From Gonapodya sp. JEL0774 (lineage: Eukaryota; Monoblepharomycota; Monoblepharidomycetes; Monoblepharidales; Gonapodyaceae): DNA of 15,845 nucleotides. Below, piece after piece: positions 8,418-15,845 of this stretch. The position numbers and the translations under genes were made by a program. The stretch is taken from positions 64,001-79,845 of the forward strand of contig JADIIX010000102.1 in assembly GCA_027604505.1 (NCBI GenBank). Reading direction: 5' to 3'. A model generated the notes under the pieces. The model was not told where the DNA came from. It saw nothing but the letters and a program-made list of their open reading frames with translations, and did not search any database. Position 1 is the stretch's first letter, and the number at the start of each line of letters is the position of its first letter.

Positions 8418-9798
8418 CTAAATGTTGGTTCGTTTATTCTCCGTGGTTGGATTCCACACCTTTGCGCCATAAAGCAACCATTCCATCTCCCCCATTCGAC
8501 CCGCCTGTTGCAGCCAGTGCCATGAGATGGGAAACGTCTCGAGTCCTCGCTCGTCTCCAAATCCCCCGCCCCCGCCAATGACCCGAATAACCCCTTCTGG
8601 CTGAGCATAGTACATCCCAGCAACATCTCGAGGCTGCACATCAAGGCGCGCAAGACAATAGGCTGTAGCAACATCTTCACCAGGATTTCCGAAGTAGGGG
8701 GAAGAGGGGTGGTTCGGGTAGCAAGTTGAAATTGGGAATGTTGGATGAGAGGTGAGGAGGACAAGTGCCGCGCGGTTGAGGAGGTAGCCGGCTCCTCCCG
8801 ATGCAAAGGGTAGTGGTGCAGTTTGTTCCCGTGGATATTGAAGGACACGTCCCAGGAACAATGGTGTTGTGTCGACTGATGTGTTCCGCGTGAGTATATT
8901 CAGGTGCCGTACCAAATTTTCCACAACAACAAACGTGTCGTCGTCACACTTCATATAGAAGTCAGCGTTGGGCCAATTGCGGTTCATCCAGCTTGGCGGT
9001 TGAAAAGAATGAGCTTATTGGGTGACGGTTTGTAGACTGACGTCGTAAGTACCTCAATGTCCAAAAAACGCGGTGCGTCACAAGGGATCCCTCTGTATCT
9101 TCATTATCTGATTCCACAAGTCCATCCAAGACGAGACCAGTTTTGTTCCACATGTGCTGTGACGAGTCACGCCCATCCGGAATGGGATCAATCATAGAAT
9201 CCTTGGGTAGCTTGTCGCTACGGAATGTCAATCGTAAACCACGACCCGCAGGGTCTTCATCTTTCAAGGCCATGTGCTCCTGTGCGATGCGATCGATTGC
9301 CCCTCTTCCCAAAACAAAGCGTACATCAACTGTCCAGCCAAACGCAGACCGCTCGGACACATGCATCGCAATTCGTTTCCACGTCCTCTGAACGGCAAGA
9401 GCCCGCGCAATATGTCGTGGAGAAGTCAGAACGGATATCACGAGCTTGCGTTGAACCACTGCGTTAGGGGACGCGTCGAAGGCATCATTCAAATGTGCCA
9501 CAGCCGGAGATTCATTGATTTCATTCGGGCTGATAAGAAGCGCTCGATGATGAATTGGCGGTGGCGGTTGCGTGTCCGTCGGCGAGTAAGCTCGAGGCTC
9601 TCGCACCAACGGAGTGAAGACGACGGATTTGATAGCGAGCGGTAAGAGAAATGCAATCAGGAATAATGAGACCAGATTCGACAAGATAAGCGCGCGTCTG
9701 GTGCATAATCGCGAGGACCGCTCCATGAAACGTTTGATCGCAGTGAATGTATGTGCCGGGGACTCCAAACCCCGGAAATTCTGATTTCCCAATTGCAT
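8418..9798 (-). CDS. GT31 beta-1,3-galactosyltransferase-like type II membrane protein
   Basis: Predicted Golgi enzyme that transfers a sugar, typically galactose, in beta-1,3 linkage onto a glycan. Two exons, 9798-9053 and 8991-8418, are separated by a 61-bp intron (donor GTACTT, acceptor AAG). The join gives FWTLSWMNRNWPNADFYMK and a 439-aa protein. A hydrophobic signal anchor lies at about residues 36-57, preceded by Arg-Arg: a short cytosolic tail, one membrane span and a lumenal catalytic part. Motifs are LVISVLTSPRHIARA followed by QRTWKR, the metal-binding DDDT (Asp265-267), SGGAGYLLN (residues 313-321) and GEDVA (Glu354/Asp355), in the order seen in GT31 including core-1 galactosyltransferases. 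The late GGGGGFGDE segment also fits. An in-frame ATG at 9726 would leave an 11-residue cytosolic tail and is an equally good start. Donor and acceptor sugars cannot be told from the sequence. Confidence 0.9.
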
Positions 9799-10834
9799 AT
9801 ACAAATATAAAGGTAAGCCAAATTAACCCGGACTTGCTTTTGGATCGGAAGTCCACAGATGACCCAACCAGACCCACATCCGAAACTCAATACATAGTAG
9901 TGTCTTGCTGTTGTGTGACACCGAGATCAATATAGCGAACGTTTCGGCGAGTACAGCATATTCCACGATGGCATGAGCAAACGGCCGAGAGGAGCAAAGC
10001 TTCAAGCTTGAGGGAAGATATTATCTTGCATAGTCAGTGTCAAGGACACGAATAGGTTGCCAGTATCTCAGGAAGTGATGGATCGACAAGACTTCCTGTC
10101 CTGTTCATAAGGGAGGAAATCAATTGGACGATTGGAATCACTTCCCTCAGACCCGGCGCAAGAGAGATTACAATGAGTAATATGTGATCGATTGGCAAGC
10201 TTCCCGATGGCCATCTCTGTTTGCGATAATGCATACTGCTGCGGAGCGATCCTGGCCAGTCATGGGCTTCTTTGAAAACAAATGAGGAGCCGGTTCACAG
10301 TACATAGAACCCTGCAGGCACTCCAGATCAGCTTGGTGGTGTCAGATTCCCCGTGCCCATATCCAAATTATCCATCCCCATCCATCCGCATCCTGACCAT
10401 CACGTTTACGAGTCCGCTCCTGAGAGTCTCTCATGTCTGCACTTCTGCAATCTACATATCGGCAACATTTATTTTCTCGCACACCTTCCCACTGCCCTCG
10501 ATCCCCTCCTTGTTATTGATGATGAGCGAGAACGATCCCACACCAATTCAATTTTTGAGATCCTACCTGTTCTAGCGTATCCGCTTCTATTCATCGAGGA
10601 TATACAGCTCCTCAACTTTTCTTGGTATCTGTTGTTCCGTACGGGAATCCCAGTCGATTTTATCTCCAACCCTCTCTATGCCAGTATCGTTTATTGTGCT
10701 GTAGTTTATTAAAGTGCTTGCCGCAACATTAGTCTGCTTACAACAGACCGGTACTAGGAACTTTCAAGTCCATGATTCCACCTAATATTTCAAGAGCTGG
10801 AACCTTGCTGGCTGGTTCGAATCGAAATAAGGAT
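9799..10834. other. Long intergenic region without a confident gene
   Basis: About 1 kb upstream of the glycosyltransferase. It should include that gene's promoter. Two overlapping plus-strand frames (10282-10575 and 10353-10712) and one minus-strand frame of 64 codons (10234-10040, ATG start) are open, but their translations are rich in Ser, Pro, Ile and Leu, lack motifs and have no splice support. I do not call them genes. A GGTTCGAATC near 10814 resembles a tRNA T-loop but has no matching stem. Confidence 0.5.
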
Positions 10835-11100
10835 TCACTCAGCGTTCTGTATTATACGAATGGTTGTTGCTTCCCCTTTCGCAGTTGACCCCTTCAGATA
10901 CCAGTTGTCGAAGTCTTGGCCGTCTTGGACTCCAAGAGCAGGAAGATGGAAGGCTACGAAGTCCAGTGCTTTCAACAAACATCTCACCTTGTCCCATTTA
11001 TTCTTGCTAGTAAGAAGATTGTCAGCTCGTTGCTTCACTGTATGACCTTAACACAGTCATGGAAGTTCTTGCCCTGATACTCTTTGTCTCGTGGCTGAAT
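10835..11100 (-). other. Coding-like stretch, possible exons or gene remnant
   Basis: Reading the minus strand downward, CTTCTTTTTATTCAG (ending near 11097) is a strong acceptor-like sequence. It is followed by a short open frame containing PRDKEYQGKNFHDCVKVIQ, which stops at about 11038. A second frame, shifted by one base, runs from about 11038 to a TGA at 10835 and reads like protein (LDFVAFHLPALG, then DFDNWYLKGSTAKGEATT). CTGAC followed by CTTACTAG near 11006-11023 could be a branch point and acceptor. I could not find a set of splice sites that joins the pieces, and I do not recognise the family. It may be the 3' end of a decayed or strongly fragmented gene. Confidence 0.25.
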
Positions 11101-11844
11101 AAAAAGAAGCGATTACGCGAACACTATCTCATGAAACCTGACACAACGGGCAACCCCATATCTGCTCTCCCAGCTACTCCCTGCTAATGGCTCTATGCTA
11201 CGTCGGTGGGATTTGCGAGACCACTATTGATTTATGCATGACACACACCCTCATTTCAAATCTGTTCCGTTCATTTAGACGGAAATCCCAAATCTCACAA
11301 TCCACTAACATGAGCCCAGACTGTATATAGTGCTTTGGGAGATGGTCCGAGAAGCCGAATCCGAGATGGAAACATTGGTGGACTTGATCTACTTGATCCC
11401 ACCTCAAGTCGTTTCTTCTCATTCAAAGCTCTGCACTGTTGACCAAAGTGGTGGAATTTTGATTGTATCGAACGAATAGTGACTGACTTGCGCTTAGGAA
11501 CTGCGTCGCATTTCCTTTTTGGGCATAATGGGACACTAACAGCTGTTGTCCTTATTCTCAAGAAAACAATTTTAATTGGGCGGCCGAACGCGGAGTACAA
11601 CCACCGTGATTGCGTTGGACATGGCATAAATGTACTTACATAACTCCCAGGGAATTTGTGGTTCATGTGTTCCGCGTTTTCGTCGTCCGCGTTTGGAATT
11701 GTTTTCTCAGACACCATACATAAATAAACGTGGGTGCAGGACAGATAGTAGTAGTAGTAGTGGTGGTGGAATGCCATTCGTTGACTTGAAATCCTGATGT
11801 TGTTGGGGTCTGCGTGGCGTGGTCGACTACACAAAAACTAACCG
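11101..11844. other. Region upstream of the ankyrin/SH3 gene
   Basis: About 740 bp that should contain the promoter and 5' UTR of the gene starting at 11845. Minus-strand frames at 11198-11422 (ATG at 11422) and 11295-11834 are open. The second owes its His and Tyr runs to the microsatellite at 11747-11769, and neither shows a domain. I see no RNA gene. Confidence 0.5.
11747..11769. repeat. AGT/GGT trinucleotide microsatellite
   Basis: Five AGT units are followed by GGT units. It lies about 75-98 bp upstream of the ATG at 11845, probably in the promoter or 5' UTR. Such tracts vary in length between strains. Confidence 0.85.
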
Positions 11845-13680
11845 ATGGAGGAGGCCAATGGCCAGTTGATAGAGGCTGTAGAAGCTGGAGACCTGGAGAA
11901 AGTTCAGGCTGCTCTAGCAGCCGGAGCAGATCCTTCACTGTCTCGGAAGTCTGTCTCCTTGAATGTCAAACTCAGGAATGGAATCACGAAAACGGACACC
12001 CAACTGATGGAAAGCGCCCTCGCAATAGCCATTAGAGACGAGAAGGTGGACATTGTTAACTGTCTGCTGAAAGCCGGTGGGTGCCGATCTCTGATCCTTT
12101 GAATTGAGCTACACCAAGTTTCCCCTGCTGTCAAACCCTCACCAATCCAGGATGCGATCCAAACAGGCCCATTCAGTGGAAAATTTCGCGCTGGCACAGT
12201 ATGTGGAGTAAGTTGTCACGCACTGCAGTTGCTTTAATGGCGGAAAGGGTCTCAACATCTCGGTTTAAGCCCAACAAAAGTGGGATAACCAGCGATGGTT
12301 CGAGCACGAGGCTCTGAAATATGCATCAGCGCTGGACTTTTCTCTCGCTTGGGGTGGGCGAGGCTTCAACAAGCGGGGTGCCCGCGTCGAGCTCCAAAAC
12401 CCGTCGGATGCAGACCATGTCTGCGAGGACTTCCCCCTTTCACCAAACACGGATATTATCAAAGCACTCCTTGCTCATGGTGCTCAGGTTACCGAATCCA
12501 TCCTTGAAGCAGCTTTTGAATTGTCAGACCGAAGTTTCCTTCGCATTCTCGAAGAACATGTCCACCAATGGAGGCCTCAAAATGTTCTGCAAACTGGTCG
12601 CTCTCCTGCGCATCAGGCAGTAGCTCAACCGCCAGCACCCGTATCCGCGGCGAGTCGGCGGTCAGTGAACGTTGCACCGTCACTAAACTCTGGACCTGAT
12701 GGCTCTGTCCTCGAGTTGTCGCGGACCCTTGCTGAGCAGCTCTGGATAAATGACGAGCAATTGCGAATTATCAGCGACCAACGTACCCAATTGGGAGAAC
12801 AGATCAAGAAGATTGATAGTCTCCAGAGAACTGTGGATGAACTTCAGACGCTTCTTCAGGACAGAAGTTCCACGTTAAAGTCAGGACCGCGATTGAGTAG
12901 TTACGGTCAGAGGAGCCTTCCAAACGGACACGTAGGTGCACCAGATAGCGATACTCGTGGGCGCGGGATCCCAAATGGAACGCCAGAGAAACCGTGGGCG
13001 GGTGTCCCAATATCCGTTGGCCCGCTTCCTGCACCGACTCCTGTCAACCAACTCATGCGCGCGGCTTGTGCATATGCGCCCCATGACGTTGATGAAGTTG
13101 CCCTTACGCCTGGTGATAGAGTGTGGTGCATCTTCCATTTCGCTGACGGGTGGTGTGCGGTGGGTTCATGATTACTTCACATGCACCTCAATAACCTCAT
13201 TGAAGTCTCCTATGCTGTTGCATACCTCCTATGGACCTATGGATCTATTTCTTTATCTGGATGTTATCTTTTAATTGCCAGGGCACAAACCGCACAACTA
13301 TTCAGTCCGGTTTCTTTCCCATGTCCTTCGTGACAACAGTCACCACCAACCCGCTCACTCCTCCTACCACCCCTCCGGCAGTTCCAACCCGCACAGTCTC
13401 CACGAAACTTCGTCACGCCCTGGACAGCAACATCAACAATAAAAGTTCCCCTCCCATCACACTGTCGCTGGCACCCGCGACCGTGATCCCAAAGAATGGC
13501 TCATCGCCATTCCATTCGCCAGTGTACTCAGATTTTCCGAGCGCGGCTGAGTTTGGAAGCTACGGCATGTCAGGGGAAGCGACGGCGCTAATTGGAGAGC
13601 TTCATGGAGCGGCATCTTTCAAACTCGGTAAAGCTGAGCCAGTGAAAATTACGAAGGGGCAACCAGTGTGGAGTATTTGA
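11845..13680 (+). CDS. Ankyrin, coiled-coil and SH3 domain protein
   Basis: Probable cytosolic adaptor; I know of no assigned function. Exons 11845-12076, 12151-12207, 12270-13159 and 13282-13680 (introns 74, 62, 62-class and 122 bp in order: 74, 62, 122) give 525 aa. Residues about 5-150 are ankyrin-like: LIEAVEAGDLEKVQAALAAG, then IVNCLLKAG joined by splicing to CDPNRPIQWKIS, then TDIIKALLAHGAQV. Residues about 244-295 form a Leu/Gln/Asp-rich coiled coil. Residues about 361-411 are an SH3 domain: ACAYAPHDVDEVALTPGDRV, then FADGWCA joined by splicing to GTNRTT, then GFFPMSFV, which carries the ALYDY-, DGWW- and FPxNYV-type positions. The tail is Pro/Thr/Ser rich with TPPTTPPAVP, itself a possible SH3 ligand. 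SH3 domains bind proline-rich partners, and with ankyrin repeats this suggests a scaffold. The last intron lies inside the SH3 domain and is the longest here. The stop lies at the junction of a 43-bp tandem duplication. Confidence 0.9.
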
Positions 13681-13721
13681 GCCAGTGAAAATTACCAAGG
13701 GGCAATCAGTGTGGAGTATTT
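13636..13721 (+). repeat. 43-bp tandem duplication across a stop codon
   Basis: Bases 13636-13678 are repeated directly at 13679-13721 with 41 of 43 identical (differences in ACG/ACC and CAACC/CAATC). The first copy encodes the last residues of the ankyrin/SH3 protein, ending in VWSI. The TGA stop at 13678-13680 straddles the junction. The second copy is untranslated and ends in ATTTAA, which would be a TAA stop in the same context. Confidence 0.95.
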
Positions 13722-14010
13722 AATCGGACAAAGTCTGAAGTCGTCTTGAAAAGCCACCCAAAAACCCCCTATATATCCGTTCTCTTGAGTGTTTGCGTAC
13801 ATCTTGACTTCTTGAGAGTGGCCGCTTCGCCGACCTCTTGTTTACGTTTAAGTTTCTGTACCGGTACCACTGGGTTTTCCCTCATAGTGTGCGACTTTCT
13901 AGAGCAAGTGATGACTTCAGTTTAAATTGTTAGCTGATACAAAGATTAATCAAAACTATGCCAATATACCACATAACAAAACAATCTCTCCCTACCAGTC
14001 TCGGTGCATA
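13722..14010. other. Short spacer between convergent genes
   Basis: About 290 bp holding the 3' ends of the ankyrin/SH3 gene (plus) and the RING-H2 gene (minus). It is fairly AT-rich near 13920-13980. No gene or clear signal was seen. Confidence 0.55.
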
Positions 14011-15845
14011 TCACGTATTGTGGCTAACTTGCCCACCTGACCCTCCAACCTCAGGTGTGGCCAACTGCAGGTGCTCTGACTCCATCCCACCACTTCCACG
14101 CGGGCTCTCCGATGCGCTCCCACGACCCGCGGTAGTCCCATCCCGTCTTATACGTAGCCCAGAAACCTTGGCTCGAATCCTGCCTGCCCATTTGCCGATG
14201 GAGCGCACAACGACGGACCACATAGGCCGCCGAACTCGAGGCGCTCCAGCTACATCCACTCCCCCATCAAGTCGAGTCAGTTCAATATCAAGCTCTTCAA
14301 GGATTCGATCTCGAGACAAAATGAATGTAGGGGGTGACACCGCAGGTGTCAGATTCGAATCATTGGAAGTGACTGCTGCATTAGGGATGTTGACAACGCG
14401 CGAAACGTCCACCATGTTAATTGAAGTAGATGAAGTAGACGCCAGTGAGAGCAAATGGGCTCGTTCAGTGGCGACACGACGATGTACTGTGACAAACAGA
14501 GCGTTCAGATCGACGTTGACGGGGATCTCGATTCGACCAAGCTCGGATGGGGAGTCAGTCTCTTCTTGCGGGGTTCCACCACTTCTCTGGGTTGACCTTT
14601 CATTGGATCCAGATCCAGTCTCACGAACAGCGGGTATAGGCCCATCTGTGACAGTGGCATTGTCCAGAGTTGGTGTTTGTTGCGAGGCGGGACTCAAATC
14701 CCCGGTGATTTCGGTCACAGTGCCGGCAGTCCCGGATAGCGGTTGCCCTCCACTGGATTCCAAATCTCGTGTTTGACGCAATCCAAAGCTTGTCAGCCCT
14801 CCCCTCCACCAATCACGAGCCCTAGACGACATTCCGATTCCTCTTTCTGACACCGTGTTGGAAGAATCCGCGCGCGATACTTTGTTCTCGTGCTCCTGGT
14901 GCTCCAAGTATCTCTTGAACCACTCCCCGTCGGTGCTTATGTCAAGGCGGCAGAGCGGGCAAACACCTCTCCGATTGGCGAGCCAAGAGTCCACACAGTC
15001 GGCATGGAAAGAGTGAGTGCATGGAAGAAGACGAAGAGAAGACTCGGGAGTGTACGGTTCCAGGCAGATGGGACAGGATGTTCCTCGTACTGAAAAGGTG
15101 GAGTGTGTGGGGGAAGAAATCGTGATGGGAGCGCTGGATTTCGCTTTTTTTGCAGCAACGATGTGCAATATCTCTCCATGCTCCCTTTGATTGTCTTCGT
15201 CAAAGTGAGGATCCTCTTGCCGAACGTCAATTCTGAGGTCTGATGGAAGGTCGGGTTGCGGGTCTTTCCAAAGCCAGATTGGTAATCTCTTAAGCAACGT
15301 GGCATCGACTGTTGCAGGTGGCAACCGCAAACCACGTAAGGTGCGGGCATTGGGGTTCAGGCTTGTGCCGGCAGTAATAGTGAGGTAGAGGGTCGGGTCA
15401 TTTGCACGAAGATCCGAAAGGCGAGTTATAAGTCGTTCGATGATACGCTGATTGTAGGCATGATACAAAGACTGTTGAAATACGAACCAACGAAGGACTG
15501 CGCGCGGGCTCACATTTCTCCTCTTCTTGTTAATGTGCCACAATACAGCAGTAACTGCCGCAATCGCACCGGTTATGCCAGCTGAAACGTATACGGAGGA
15601 ACGGTAAAGAGTCACAGCCTCAGCGGCAACACCGTCACCACCGATTGTGGTCAGGAACCCATATATGTCCGACTTCGTGGATGCTACTCTATAGATTGAG
15701 TCAGCTGGTGCCAAATCAAGGAATGCTGTAACGATGTCAGCTGCAACGCCACTCAAAAGCCAGTAAACTGGTTTAATTGCAATGTTTTGGGTCGTGTCAC
15801 CACCAGTCGAAGGCACTGTCGACAAGTTTCCGCCAAAAGAGCTGA
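14011..15845 (-). CDS. Membrane RING-H2 E3 ubiquitin ligase, 5' end outside window
   Basis: Predicted E3 ligase that recruits a ubiquitin-loaded E2 through its RING-H2 domain. The minus-strand frame is open from the right edge to TGA at 14013-14011, over 600 codons with no intron. No ATG occurs before the RING domain, so the true start lies right of the window. Counting from the TTG at 15825, residues about 78-98 are a transmembrane span ending in NKKRRN, which suggests an outside or lumenal N-terminus and a cytosolic C-terminus. The RING domain (bases about 15075-14950) has CPIC, then PCTHSFHADC, then CPLC: C251, C254, C269, H271, H274, C277, C289 and C292, a full C3H2C3 set. The C-terminal 300 residues are Ser/Thr/Gly rich and probably disordered, apart from a helical stretch with FVTVHRRVATERAHLLS. 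It resembles single-span membrane RING ligases of endomembranes; substrates are unknown. Confidence 0.9.
   Translation of the reverse strand, partial: SSFGGNLSTVPSTGGDTTQNIAIKPVYWLLSGVAADIVTAFLDLAPADSIYRVASTKSDIYGFLTTIGGDGVAAEAVTLYRSSVYVSAGITGAIAAVTAVLWHINKKRRNVSPRAVLRWFVFQQSLYHAYNQRIIERLITRLSDLRANDPTLYLTITAGTSLNPNARTLRGLRLPPATVDATLLKRLPIWLWKDPQPDLPSDLRIDVRQEDPHFDEDNQREHGEILHIVAAKKAKSSAPITISSPTHSTFSVRGTSCPICLEPYTPESSLRLLPCTHSFHADCVDSWLANRRGVCPLCRLDISTDGEWFKRYLEHQEHENKVSRADSSNTVSERGIGMSSRARDWWRGGLTSFGLRQTRDLESSGGQPLSGTAGTVTEITGDLSPASQQTPTLDNATVTDGPIPAVRETGSGSNERSTQRSGGTPQEETDSPSELGRIEIPVNVDLNALFVTVHRRVATERAHLLSLASTSSTSINMVDVSRVVNIPNAAVTSNDSNLTPAVSPPTFILSRDRILEELDIELTRLDGGVDVAGAPRVRRPMWSVVVRSIGKWAGRIRAKVSGLRIRRDGTTAGRGSASESPRGSGGMESEHLQLATPEVGGSGGQVSHNT

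Noticed and set aside
9796-9804. Extending the glycosyltransferase start to the TTG at 9804
   Set aside because: A TTG start is unlikely for a fungal nuclear gene. ATG codons at 9798 and 9726 are available in frame.
10282-10712. Two overlapping plus-strand ORFs of 97 and 119 codons
   Set aside because: Both have low-complexity hydrophobic or Pro/Ser composition. One starts only at GTG, and there is no splice or motif support.
10811-10828. GGTTCGAATC resembling a tRNA T-loop (B box)
   Set aside because: The flanking bases do not form the 5-bp T-stem on either strand, and no A box or acceptor stem was found at the right distance.
11295-11834. 179-codon minus-strand ORF with His and Tyr runs
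   Set aside because: The His/Tyr runs come from the AGT/GGT microsatellite. The frame lies over the promoter of the ankyrin/SH3 gene and shows no domain.
13958-14776. 272-codon plus-strand ORF
   Set aside because: It is antisense to the Ser/Thr-rich tail of the RING-H2 gene. Its composition (Arg, Ser, Pro) is what a mirror frame of that tail would give, and it has no motif.
3316-15845. Shared GDGVAAE string in the 327-aa protein and the RING-H2 protein
   Set aside because: The residues around it do not match, and the string is short and Ala/Gly rich, so chance is the simplest explanation.

Overview
The window looks like ordinary chromosomal DNA from a filamentous fungus, most likely a basidiomycete (an inference; nothing here proves the phylum). 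The genes are eukaryotic: most are cut by short GT-AG introns of about 57-122 bp. They lie close together on both strands, and their families are typical of fungi: a Ubp12-type deubiquitinase, a GT31 glycosyltransferase, deaminases, an ankyrin/SH3 protein and a membrane RING-H2 ubiquitin ligase. All splice sites were placed by eye from GT/AG signals, reading frame and remembered family motifs. No alignment or transcript was available.

Layout from left to right. (1) 1-2905, plus: 3' part of a Ubp12/USP15-like ubiquitin hydrolase, cut by the left edge. (2) 3316-4299, minus: intronless gene for an unrecognised 327-aa protein. (3) 4420-5563, plus: alpha/beta hydrolase of the hydroxynitrile lyase/esterase type, in up to six exons. 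(4) 5665-6146, minus: coding-like, frame-broken remnant or unresolved multi-exon gene. (5) 6303-6997 and 7617-8353, plus: tandem pair of zinc-dependent CMP/guanine-deaminase-like genes; the second lacks about 11 residues right after its HGE motif. (6) 8418-9798, minus: GT31 galactosyltransferase-like type II membrane protein, one intron. (7) 9799-11844: about 2 kb without a confident gene, with one coding-like stretch on the minus strand and a microsatellite. (8) 11845-13680, plus: ankyrin, coiled-coil and SH3 protein in four exons, whose stop codon lies at the junction of a 43-bp tandem duplication. (9) 14011-15845, minus: membrane RING-H2 protein running off the right edge.

The genes do not form an obvious pathway. 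Two of them, the deubiquitinase and the RING ligase, act in ubiquitin metabolism but are 11 kb apart, so this is probably chance. I found no CRISPR array, transposon, rRNA, tRNA or convincing new multi-gene system. The most notable points are the divergent deaminase pair, the stop-preserving duplication, the frame-broken minus-strand locus and the ankyrin/coiled-coil/SH3 architecture.
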